Of a DNA stretch of 8,787 bases, positions 1-6,875 are shown in pieces; the stretch's first letter is position 1, and each line of letters starts with the position of its first letter. The position numbers were made by a program, and so were the translations under genes. Source of the stretch: Planctomycetota bacterium. Lineage in GTDB: Bacteria > Planctomycetota > Planctomycetia > Planctomycetales > Planctomycetaceae. The stretch lies in assembly GCA_013151585.1 (NCBI GenBank), contig JAADHY010000509.1, positions 1,307 to 10,093 of the forward strand. The letters run 5' to 3'. The notes below the pieces were generated by a model that saw only the letters and a list, made by a program, of their open reading frames with translations, had not been told where the DNA came from and did no database searches.

Positions 1-2226
1 GGCCCGCGTCAACAATTGGTTGCGGTAGCCGCTTAGCAGAGTGTAGCCGCCGAGACGCAGCTCCAGGATCGCGAAGGCGTGATACGGATTCCGGTACGCT
101 CCGTTGAAGCCGTCGATGAGCACGAAGTCGCCGCGGGCATCCGGCTGGCTGCGGAAACTGGCGAATTGGAAGGAGCGGTCCAACGGCAAGCCGCTGCGCC
201 GAGCCCGCCACATCGGCTCCGGCAGCCGGTGAATCGTCCAGCGTCCGACCAAGTCGGCCGGCGGCTGCGGCTGGAGCCTCGCCGGCCAGTAGGATTGGCC
301 GAGCCGGAACACGCTCGTGTCCACCCCCGTGCGATCGCGGTACTCCAGCCACCGCCCGTCGCCCGTCAAATACGCCGCTTTGTGCAGGAAGCCGAGCGAG
401 GCACATCGCAACGCCCAGTCCGGCTGCCGTCCCGAGATCAACGCCTCCTGGCCGCGAAGCAGCGTATCGATGGTGCCGGTGCGCAGCGGCTCGCGATCGC
501 CGGTCAAGAGCATGTAGCTGAAGATGGGCGCGATGCCGGTCGAGTACCAGGGCAGGTGGTCCCCTTCGCCACGGACCCAAGCGTGGCTGTGTAGCGGGCG
601 GAAATGCAGCCGAGCGCTCTCCATGCAATGCCACCACAACGGGCTGGGATCGTGGCGATAGAAATAGCGCCCCAGACAGTAAAGCGCAATGGCCGACCAT
701 TGGTTGTGCCTGCTGCCGACGGCCCGGGGCGGGACGAGCCGCCCGTAGATGCCCTCCGGCGCGCGATGGGTGAGCTGCTTGGCGAATGCGTTCATGACTC
801 GCAGCCGATCCGCGTCGCTGAAGACAGGGCTTTCTTCGATCAGGTCCCAGAACAAGATCATCATGTGGGCGGTGTAGTGGTAGGGGCCGCTGAGCGGTTC
901 ATCTTTGTTCTCAATCCGCTCGCCATCGACTTCGGCGATTTGCCGCTTGGCCTTTTCGTCCGGAAACGCCAGACGCAGGAACTCCCGCGCGTGGTATTCG
1001 TCGCCGGTCATGTAATACGCGGCCATGTGCTTGCTGATGCTGTTCCAGCCAAAGTAGCCGACCGATCGGTAACCGGCCGATGCGTCCCAGGTTTTCAGTT
1101 CGCGCACATCGCGAAGCACCTGGAGGCCCTCCCCGAGTTGGATGTCGGCGATCCAGCCGACGGACAGATGGCGGACCCGCGTGGCGGCCGGCCTGTTGTC
1201 AGCCGCCGATTGCCGCAGCCGCGCGACGAACGCTTCTGCCGCTCGTTCGACGCCCGCCTTGTCGCTCCCACCGACGAAAACCACGTTGAACCCGTTGCCG
1301 AAGGGATTGTGCAGCGTGCGAACCACGTAGCCGCCCCGGCCGGGATAGCGCAAATCGAGCAGCGTGTAGTAGCGGTTGTAGAGTTCGCTGATGCAGCGGT
1401 TGGTGGAGCGATTGCCGAGAGCGATTAAGTTGCCGCAGATCGGCACAGCCGCCTGCGGTGAGTCGTCCGGGACAATCGGCACGCTCACGCCGGTCAGGTC
1501 CTGGATCGCCGCTTGAATGCGTTCGGCCGCGTGTCTGTAGATTCCTGAAGCCGGCGCGACAATGACCGCCGCCGGCCGTCCGCCGCGAACGATGGGCGTC
1601 GTGAGGTGCAGGTCTTTGAGCTTCCGGTACACCGGCGGCACCGGCGGCGGAGGGGGTGGCATCGAGACCAGACGAACATCCCGAAGCAAGACCTCGGGCG
1701 TCGGTTCTCGATGCGTGTAAAGGTAGACCCGCGCATGAGTGGTTCCCTGCGATGCTTGGGCGTGGACGAAAAACTCTGTGAATCGCCGCTCAGTGACCGG
1801 CTGCAGCTCAGTTTGGACGAGCCTGTTGGACGGCAAGAACCGCAATTGCAGGAATGCCCCTTGGGCCGTTTTGCCCGCGACGGCCTTTGCCTTCACGCTG
1901 GCTCGATAAACCCGTCCCGGTTCGGCCGGCACCGTCTGTGTGATACCGATCTCGCGGTCCGGTTCACGATCGACCAGCAGCAGAGCGGTCGTCGATGCCG
2001 TTGTTGCGGCGGCCGGCACCAGACGGACGCCCTCCGGATCCGCGTATCCGTACCGCCTCCATCCCGCTGGCAGGCTATTCGGTCCAAGACCTTCCTGGAA
2101 CGTGCCATTCTGCAAGAGATTTTTCGGCCACAGCCCGTCGGTACCTCCGTAGCTGTCAGAGGCTTGGCTGAGCGTGGAGAGGGAAACGCCAACGCTCGCG
2201 ACCAACAGGAGCAAGAAACGCCTCAT
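1..2226 (-). CDS. Secreted heparinase II/III-like carbohydrate-active protein (C-terminus beyond window)
   Basis: One frame stays open from ATG 2226 to the left edge (742 codons, no stop). The start has a good Shine-Dalgarno (AAGGA, then ATTGCT). A signal peptide is clear: MRR, a hydrophobic run LLLLVASVGVSL, and a likely cut after SQA (residue 22). Residues ~36-185 resemble a jelly-roll carbohydrate-binding domain (NLLQNGTF, then LPAGW). A proline-rich linker follows at ~190-200. Residues ~205-345 look like the alpha/beta N-terminal domain seen before GH67 and GH20 enzymes (ERIQAAIQDLTG; GGYVVRTLHNPFG; VFVGGSDKAGVERAAEAF). Residues ~350-680 look like an alpha/alpha toroid, with RHNQW near 506 and RGEGDH near 552 where heparinase-type lyases carry active-site residues. 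The start of a beta-sandwich (FVLIDGFNGAYRNPYHAF) runs to the edge. It probably binds and cleaves a uronic-acid or sulfated polysaccharide outside the cytoplasm; the substrate is unknown. Family assignment is by motif resemblance only. Confidence 0.8.
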   Translation of the reverse strand, partial: MRRFLLLLVASVGVSLSTLSQASDSYGGTDGLWPKNLLQNGTFQEGLGPNSLPAGWRRYGYADPEGVRLVPAAATTASTTALLLVDREPDREIGITQTVPAEPGRVYRASVKAKAVAGKTAQGAFLQLRFLPSNRLVQTELQPVTERRFTEFFVHAQASQGTTHARVYLYTHREPTPEVLLRDVRLVSMPPPPPPVPPVYRKLKDLHLTTPIVRGGRPAAVIVAPASGIYRHAAERIQAAIQDLTGVSVPIVPDDSPQAAVPICGNLIALGNRSTNRCISELYNRYYTLLDLRYPGRGGYVVRTLHNPFGNGFNVVFVGGSDKAGVERAAEAFVARLRQSAADNRPAATRVRHLSVGWIADIQLGEGLQVLRDVRELKTWDASAGYRSVGYFGWNSISKHMAAYYMTGDEYHAREFLRLAFPDEKAKRQIAEVDGERIENKDEPLSGPYHYTAHMMILFWDLIEESPVFSDADRLRVMNAFAKQLTHRAPEGIYGRLVPPRAVGSRHNQWSAIALYCLGRYFYRHDPSPLWWHCMESARLHFRPLHSHAWVRGEGDHLPWYSTGIAPIFSYMLLTGDREPLRTGTIDTLLRGQEALISGRQPDWALRCASLGFLHKAAYLTGDGRWLEYRDRTGVDTSVFRLGQSYWPARLQPQPPADLVGRWTIHRLPEPMWRARRSGLPLDRSFQFASFRSQPDARGDFVLIDGFNGAYRNPYHAFAILELRLGGYTLLSGYRNQLLTRA

Positions 2227-2256
2227 AGCAATTCCTTCGATACAAAGACCCACCTT

Positions 2257-2270
2257 CGGTCGTGCGACCG
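2257..2270 (-). promoter_or_regulatory. Leader stem-loop before the secreted-protein start
   Basis: A perfect inverted repeat with arms cggtcg and cgaccg and a 2-nt centre lies about 31 nt upstream of the ATG at 2226. With one bulge the stem extends outwards (ctt and aag flanks), giving roughly nine pairs. It would fold in the mRNA leader just before the Shine-Dalgarno, or serve as a dyad operator in DNA. The function is inferred from position only. Confidence 0.35.
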
Positions 2271-2334
2271 GAAGCCCGAGCTGGTGGGCCGCAACCAGCC
2301 CGCTGTCCGTTTCCCATTGACGGGACGCTGCCGA

Positions 2335-2353
2335 TTGTCCCCAAATCGGACAA
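2335..2353. repeat. Inverted repeat, TTGTCC-N7-GGACAA
   Basis: Six-base arms (ttgtcc at 2335-2340 and ggacaa at 2348-2353) flank seven bases, about 110 nt upstream of the secreted-protein start. The size and spacing fit a regulator operator or a weak hairpin. I recognise no specific regulator family. A 6-bp arm could arise by chance in a few hundred bases. Confidence 0.3.
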
Positions 2354-2519
2354 ACAAACAAGAGAAGCCGGTTGTGGGGTAGTCAGGAAACCAGCCCACC
2401 GCAGGCTCGATTGGAAAGACGCGATCCGCCACGTCATTGGTTGGGACGCCGATCGACGGCTGCGATAGAGCGTGGCCTTCGGCATACGGTCGATACAAGA
2501 GATCAAGGACAAAGCCCTC

Positions 2520-2538
2520 GACCGGCGTCTTTCCGGTC
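2520..2538 (-). terminator. Hairpin at the end of the RING-protein gene
   Basis: On the minus strand GACCGG, a 7-nt loop, then CCGGTC forms a perfect 6-bp GC-rich stem that overlaps the TGA stop at 2539-2537. The sequence after it has no uridine tract, so it is not a textbook intrinsic terminator. It could be a 3' stabilising hairpin or a weak terminator. Confidence 0.3.
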
Positions 2539-3235
2539 AGACCACCGCAAACACAAGCATCAGCAAGGAATACAGTACCGAGAGGATGATGGCGGAATAC
2601 CCCATGACTACAAAGACGGGCCCGGTCCTCGCTAGCTCTTTACGCTTTGGAACCAGCAAGGCCAGTCCCACGATGGCGACGATCGGAGCGAAGCAGCCGA
2701 TCACACTGGCGGCGAACAATCCAATCACCGTCTTTTTCAGCCATTCCAAGTGTTCCTCTCGGACCGTCTTACGCCGCAGGTCCTGCAGCGTGAGGGGATC
2801 GACGGTGTCAAAGTCCGTACCGCAGTAGCGGCATCGCAGAGCGATGGCTTTGATCGTCTCGCCGCAAGCCGGGCATTGTTTCTGGTCCCCCCAGGCGGAA
2901 AGGGGAGTGGTGGCTGCGGTCTCCGGTTTTTCCAGGGTAGGGGCTTCTTCGCAACCGTACGTTCCACAGCCGCCGATTTCCGCCCAGCACTCGCGGTGGT
3001 GGACTTGGTCGCACTTGTCACAGGTCACGACCATCTCGCCTTGCTGGATCGGGGACTGACAGATTGGACAAATGGCGCCAGGATCGCCGGGCCCGAGCCG
3101 ACGTGACGAGAGGACCCGGGCGTCGATCGTTATCGCAATTCCCACTTTGCACTTCGGACACCGAAACTTCCGGTTTTCCGGCCCGCGGGGAATCCGCACC
3201 TTTGCCCCGCACTCACAACGAATGATCGTAGCCAT
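2537..3235 (-). CDS. Membrane protein with zinc ribbon, prokaryotic RING finger and second zinc ribbon
   Basis: 232 residues. Residues 7-29 form an N-terminal zinc ribbon (C7, C9, C26, C29). Residues 56-95 have the spacing of a prokaryotic RING finger (Prok-RING_1-like): C56/C59, C72/C75, H80/C83, C90/C95, with HHRECW around the histidine. Residues 121-138 are another CxxC...CxxC ribbon (CPACGETIKAIALRCRYCG). A basic helical stretch (~150-169) leads into two membrane helices, ~170-194 and ~206-231. The zinc domains are probably cytoplasmic. RING-type treble-clef domains recruit E2 or Ubl partners in eukaryotes, and bacterial versions are known beside Ubl/E1/JAB genes, so an E3-like or adaptor role is plausible but unproven. 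It lies 473 nt downstream of the Ubl run on the same strand and may have its own promoter. The ATG start has only a weak Shine-Dalgarno (AGGG), but the first ribbon begins at once after it. The last ribbon closely resembles that of the 3709-4296 protein. Confidence 0.85.
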   Translation of the reverse strand: MATIIRCECGAKVRIPRGPENRKFRCPKCKVGIAITIDARVLSSRRLGPGDPGAICPICQSPIQQGEMVVTCDKCDQVHHRECWAEIGGCGTYGCEEAPTLEKPETAATTPLSAWGDQKQCPACGETIKAIALRCRYCGTDFDTVDPLTLQDLRRKTVREEHLEWLKKTVIGLFAASVIGCFAPIVAIVGLALLVPKRKELARTGPVFVVMGYSAIILSVLYSLLMLVFAVV

Positions 3236-3708
3236 TGCTTTTCAACCCTGGCTATCCACTTTGAAAAGACCGACAGAAGGAAACCTTTCCCCGTCAATCG
3301 CGCAAGATCGATGGGGGTGCCGCCAAACGACCGCGACAAATCAAGTTCCGATGCAACTGTTTCCGAGTTGAGGTGCCGCCCCGTGGCCGATGCTGCCGGA
3401 ATCGGCGGCGCAGCGTGGTGGCCGGTACCACGACGACCGGCTCACCGCGAAACAGCCGCAAACCGTACGACAGGAGCCGGCAATTTCTCTCACCGCCAGG
3501 TAATCCCCGTCGGCGATCGGAACCGTTTTGTCTCCCCGGAACCGGTTCCATCCCAGCAATGAAATCTTCCTCGACGGGAACTAACCAAAAGGTGATGCTT
3601 TGAAGACGCTCTGGATATCTCGCTGCCGCAGATCATTTCGGAAGACCTTCCGCGGCTCAGCTCCGCGCCCAGCACTCGCGTCGATGCAACGATTTCGGAC
3701 GCATTCGC
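3236..3708. other. 473-nt spacer without a supported gene
   Basis: No frame here reads as a convincing protein. A minus-strand frame around 3620-3560 gives a protein-like stretch (FWLVPVEEDFIAG). A second frame continues with WNRFRGDKTVPIADGDYLAV before turning Cys/Arg/Ser-rich, which would fit an eroded, frameshifted remnant. There are two small palindromes: ggaaa-cc-tttcc at 3281-3292 and cggaag-ac-cttccg at 3639-3652. The spacer presumably holds the 3' end of the five-gene transcript and the start signals of the RING-protein gene. I find no clear -35/-10 pair. Confidence 0.4.
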
Positions 3709-4296
3709 CTATTGAACGGCCAACTGAAGCAACACGTTGAGGACGTTCCAAAAAACAACGGCCAGTAGGGAGAGGCCAATAAATTTTCCGCCCCGAACTG
3801 GCCGACCGCGAACCAGCTCGATCAGGCCGTAAATGCATGTAATTCCGGCGCACAGGAAGCAGGCGACGATTTCGAGCGTCGAAAGCTCTTCGTCTTCGGC
3901 ATAGCTGGCGCGGCGTTTTTTCTTTCTTTTCCTTCGGAGGGACTCGTCGAATATCTCGCCGCAGAACCGGCACTTGGCCGCGGTGGCGACGATCATTTCG
4001 CCGCACATGGGACACGGCCGCCGCTGTTCGGCATTCGGCGCCGCGTACTCTTCCCGGGCCAGGTCCTCGATTCCGTACGTGTCGTCGTAGGAATCTGCCG
4101 AGTCGTAGTCCTCGTAGTCTTCGATGCCACCGTAATCATCCAGCGCATCCTCGTCGATCACCTCTTCGGCATCGTAAATCGGTTCAGGAATGCGAATGAT
4201 TTTGCCGCAGCCCGGACATTTGCCCCGTTTGCCAGCGGCGGAATCGGGAGCCTTAATTTTCTTCCCGCAAGATGGACATCGGCCGGAAATAGTCAT
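3709..4296 (-). CDS. Double zinc-ribbon membrane protein with acidic linker
   Basis: 195 residues. The first ribbon is C7/C10/C27/C30, ending GKCPGCGKIIRIPEP. It is followed by a long Asp/Glu/Tyr linker (~41-84; DDYGGIEDYEDYDSADSYDD). The second ribbon is C95/C98/C109/C112 (CPMCGEMIVATAAKCRFCG). Then come a very basic patch (RRKRKKKRR, ~120-128) and two membrane helices (~140-160 and ~172-193). The ATG has a good Shine-Dalgarno (GGAG, then ACACTC) and sits 90 nt after the FHA-protein stop, so it is the likely fifth gene of the Ubl run. Ribbons of this kind are common in planctomycete membrane proteins and bind protein or nucleic acid. No enzyme activity is visible. Its ribbon-linker-ribbon-two-helix plan parallels the RING protein at 2537-3235, which suggests related roles as membrane adaptors. 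Specific function unknown. Confidence 0.85.
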   Translation of the reverse strand: MTISGRCPSCGKKIKAPDSAAGKRGKCPGCGKIIRIPEPIYDAEEVIDEDALDDYGGIEDYEDYDSADSYDDTYGIEDLAREEYAAPNAEQRRPCPMCGEMIVATAAKCRFCGEIFDESLRRKRKKKRRASYAEDEELSTLEIVACFLCAGITCIYGLIELVRGRPVRGGKFIGLSLLAVVFWNVLNVLLQLAVQ

Positions 4297-4386
4297 GAGT
4301 GTCTCCGTCTTGGTTTGTGGCTCGTAAGAATCATTGGGATGGGGACTCTCGAACCGCGACCGCTGCCGCGCTCTGCGAAGTCCGTT

Positions 4387-5460
4387 TCAGCGGGATTCCC
4401 GCAGAATGAATTCCAGCACCGTTTTTCCGAGCACGATTTGATCGCCTGGTTGAAGGAACTGCCGAGTGATCGGGAAGCCATTCACATAGGTCCCGTCGGC
4501 GGTGTTGCAGTCTTCGATTTCGTACCGTCCGCCGCGGTTCCGGATAATCGCGTGTCGTGGCTCGATCGCCTCGTCCTTAAACAAGTAAATCTCCGCCTTG
4601 GGAGAGCTTCCCAGCACGGTCACGTCACGGTAAATGATGAACTGTTTGCCAGATAGCGGGCCTTTGCGCATCAAGAGCCAAGCGGTTTTGGTCCATGCCT
4701 CGACTAGTCCTACGAACAGTCCTACCAACAAGCCGATGCACGAGAAGCCGATCGCACGGCTCAAAGCGGCTTCGCCCTGAGCCGTGGTAAAGACCATCGC
4801 GATGGGATCGAACAGCATCCCACCGAGCAACCCTCCCAAAACCGCACCGATGATGCCGTTGACAATGACCTTCTTCTCACGCAAGGCGATTCCTTGTCCC
4901 AAGCCGGCTGGGATACTGGCCACGGACCACGCCGCCGCCCGGCCCATGATGAATACCAAAAGGGCAAAGCCGTTGGGCATCTGATTCGGCTGGGGGTTCC
5001 TCCAAAACTGCACTGCCACGATGGTCATCACCGTGAAGATGATTCCAGCGCCGAAGCACGCAATCAGCCCCCCTCCAAAACCAACTCCCAACCCGACCGC
5101 GCCACTGATCAGTGCCCGGCTGAGATTTCGGCACATGATCCCTTCGGCGGCGCCCAAAAACAAACCAATGAATCCGGCTACCGTAGGGAACATCAACAAG
5201 CCGACCAGATCGATACCTTCGTCGTTGGCTGCCGGCGCGTCTGTGAAAAACGGCTCCAAAATCATCCAGGCACAGATCGCACCGAGAGCGCTGGCAACGG
5301 CCAGATAGAACCAGCTCGAATAGACAACCCGCACGATCCACGGCTGGGGCTCTATTTCCCCCAACTCTTGGTGCATGGCCTGTTGAAAGGCGAGCTGTTC
5401 CTCGACCTGCGGCGAAAACAGATCGTCCCGTGTGATCCGGATCGGTTCGTTCGAAGCCAT
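4387..5460 (-). CDS. Polytopic glycine-rich membrane protein with C-terminal FHA domain
   Basis: 357 residues from ATG 5460. An in-frame TTG at 5523 would add 21 residues, but it has no ribosome site. The N-terminus (1-45) is polar. About six to seven membrane helices span ~50-265 (near 50-70, 85-108, 115-150, 164-192, 197-222 and 235-257), rich in GxxxG-type patterns (GAVGLGVGFGGG; IIGAVLGGLLGG). An FHA domain fills ~274-355: VTVLGSSPKAEIYL, PRHAIIRN, DGTYVNG, and LQPGDQIVLGKTVLEF. FHA domains bind phosphothreonine peptides, but the usual binding residues differ here. The GR motif reads G284-S285, the SxxH motif reads E300-P-R-H303, and NGT reads D322-G-T. Phospho-dependent binding is therefore doubtful. 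It follows the JAMM gene by 66 nt in the same run and may be a membrane platform that presents partners to the Ubl machinery. That role is inferred from context only. Confidence 0.85.
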   Translation of the reverse strand: MASNEPIRITRDDLFSPQVEEQLAFQQAMHQELGEIEPQPWIVRVVYSSWFYLAVASALGAICAWMILEPFFTDAPAANDEGIDLVGLLMFPTVAGFIGLFLGAAEGIMCRNLSRALISGAVGLGVGFGGGLIACFGAGIIFTVMTIVAVQFWRNPQPNQMPNGFALLVFIMGRAAAWSVASIPAGLGQGIALREKKVIVNGIIGAVLGGLLGGMLFDPIAMVFTTAQGEAALSRAIGFSCIGLLVGLFVGLVEAWTKTAWLLMRKGPLSGKQFIIYRDVTVLGSSPKAEIYLFKDEAIEPRHAIIRNRGGRYEIEDCNTADGTYVNGFPITRQFLQPGDQIVLGKTVLEFILRESR

Positions 5461-5526
5461 GTGTTGGACCTGCGTTTTCCGATGCTCCGCGTCGGAAAGG
5501 CGTACTTGTTCCGAGGGGAGCAAGTC

Positions 5527-6840
5527 TCAGCGCGCCGTTCCCTGCTTGGTCGCTTCAGACGCTGCGGCCGCCTTGTTAAACGCCGCGGAAGGTCGTTTCG
5601 AATCCGTGGCCGATTGGTCGGCCTCGTTTCGCCGCGACTCGCCCTGCTGCGGCTCGGGTTTCGTCGGTCGCTGTTCCTCCTGGTCGGACTTCCGATCAGT
5701 TTGCGTGGAAGTTGCGTTCTCCGACTTTCTTTGTTGGCCGATTCGCTGTAACTCCGCAAGTTTGGCGGCCATCAAAGCCGCCACGATGGCTGTCTCCGTG
5801 TCGTCCAAGCAGTAGGTCTCTTTCATCAGGCGAAGGAACTCCCGCGACGACTGGATCCGACTTTGGGCCTCTTGCAAACGCTCGCGCCGTTGCGTCTCGC
5901 TCTTCTCGACGGAAGCGTTTTCTGGCGGCGCCGCGAGTGTCTGAAAGGCTTCGTTCAGTTCCTCAAGGTTTGCGTCGAGCTGGTCCAGACATTGCCTGAG
6001 CCCTGGGCGCAATCCTTTCCAAAGACCGTAGTGGATCGCGACGCCTTCGACCAGAGCGCGTCGTTCCCAGGCGTCGCGTCTGTCGGCGATAAAGAAACCG
6101 AGCAAGAACAGCGCGACATAGGGCAACAGCGCACGAGCGAACTGGCCGAAGCTGGCAAGACTCAAGTCCGGCTCGGCCTGCGGCTTACGCGGGGATCCGG
6201 CTGAAGTCGGAGTTTCTACCGCACGAGCGGGCGAGAGGTCCGGTCTTTCGTCTCGATCGGCCGATCGTCCCGCGCTCGACGCGATCCGCTCCTGGCTCGC
6301 CACTTGGACATGGTCTCCAACCCAAAACTGCTCGCACCGAGTCGGCTTGCCGCTTCGCCAGAGAAAAACACCTTCAGTTTTCGATATCGGATCGACGACC
6401 AACGCGATTTGGCCCGGGTCGGAAAAGAAATGTTGATGGATGAACTCATCCCGTTCAGACAAGAAAATGCCAAATCCGGGATGAGAATGATACCAGCCGA
6501 CGATCTGCTGGTCGCTGTACCGAGTGTCCATTTCGCGGTTGATCCGCGCCCAGGATTCGTGGGTAAAAGTGACTTCCGCAAACTTGCTGTCTGTGGCTTC
6601 GGCGCGGATCGAAGCCGAAACGACGACGAAGGGACCGTCTTCGTCCCGAAACCACCGGCCGACCAGGACGCCTCCGACTTCGACCGAAAGGTTCTCCGCA
6701 GCATGCTTGAGGATGCGAGCGTGTGCGTCTGGTTCGAAAGCGATGCGGAAATCCCGCCGACGATCTGCGGGGAAATCCCCGGACGGAAAATCCTTGTCGC
6801 TCAACTGGCGGACATCAGGAGCGGGAAACGATTCGCTCAC
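5527..6840 (-). CDS. Membrane-anchored JAMM/JAB (Mov34/MPN-type) isopeptidase
   Basis: 437 residues from a GTG at 6840. The frame is open further upstream but only as overlap with the E1 gene, and this GTG has a strong Shine-Dalgarno 5 nt before it and lies 35 nt after the E1 stop. The JAMM domain (~30-178) has a full zinc site: E54 (SVEVGGVLVG), H118 and H120, S128 and D131 in the pattern HSH-x7-S-x2-D (GWYHSHPGFGIFLSERD). It should be an active metallopeptidase. JAMM proteins beside Ubl and E1 genes trim Ubl precursors or remove Ubl from targets. A Pro/Ser/Arg-rich linker (~180-228) leads to one membrane helix (~237-252, LLPYVALFLLGFFIA). After it come heptad-like helices (~275-340, LDQLDANLEELNEAF) and a charged Gln/Glu/Lys-rich tail (~370-437). 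A membrane anchor on such an enzyme is unusual. If the catalytic domain is cytoplasmic, the coiled coil would be periplasmic. Activity call firm; topology inferred. Confidence 0.92.
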   Translation of the reverse strand: MSESFPAPDVRQLSDKDFPSGDFPADRRRDFRIAFEPDAHARILKHAAENLSVEVGGVLVGRWFRDEDGPFVVVSASIRAEATDSKFAEVTFTHESWARINREMDTRYSDQQIVGWYHSHPGFGIFLSERDEFIHQHFFSDPGQIALVVDPISKTEGVFLWRSGKPTRCEQFWVGDHVQVASQERIASSAGRSADRDERPDLSPARAVETPTSAGSPRKPQAEPDLSLASFGQFARALLPYVALFLLGFFIADRRDAWERRALVEGVAIHYGLWKGLRPGLRQCLDQLDANLEELNEAFQTLAAPPENASVEKSETQRRERLQEAQSRIQSSREFLRLMKETYCLDDTETAIVAALMAAKLAELQRIGQQRKSENATSTQTDRKSDQEEQRPTKPEPQQGESRRNEADQSATDSKRPSAAFNKAAAASEATKQGTAR

Positions 6841-6845
6841 GGCCT

Positions 6846-6851
6846 CTCCCC
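6846..6851 (-). promoter_or_regulatory. Shine-Dalgarno deciding the JAMM GTG start
   Basis: GGGGAG (minus strand) sits 5 nt before the GTG at 6840. It decides the start against a reading that would run 100 codons into the E1 gene, and it matches where the JAMM domain begins. Confidence 0.8.
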
Positions 6852-6875
6852 TCTGGTCTTGTACGAAACGCCGGT

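Larger units (their letters stand above)
2227..2536. other. Intergenic spacer upstream of the secreted-protein gene
   Basis: This 310-nt gap lies between the RING-protein stop and the secreted-protein start. Small minus-strand frames cross it, one of which ends in an ATGA overlap with the next start. Their composition is not protein-like (mixed basic and Pro/Ser content, no motif), so I do not call a gene. I see no convincing sigma-70 promoter, but two inverted repeats are listed separately. It probably holds the promoter and leader of the downstream gene. Confidence 0.5.

Noticed and set aside
604..2382. Long plus-strand frames (604-1428, 1606-2382) opposite the secreted-protein gene
   Set aside because: They mirror a minus-strand protein with a signal peptide and recognisable domains, and their translations are Arg/Pro-rich without motifs.
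2223..2498. 91-codon minus frame ending in an ATGA overlap with the secreted-protein start
   Set aside because: The overlap is suggestive but the translation has no domain, membrane segment or coherent composition, and its start lacks a ribosome site.
5461..5523. TTG start at 5523 for the FHA membrane protein
   Set aside because: It lies 3 nt after the JAMM stop without a Shine-Dalgarno; the ATG at 5460 is the more likely start.
4894..5751. Plus-strand 285-codon frame opposite the FHA and JAMM genes
   Set aside because: Antisense shadow spanning two motif-rich minus-strand genes; translation rich in Arg/Ser/Leu with no domain.
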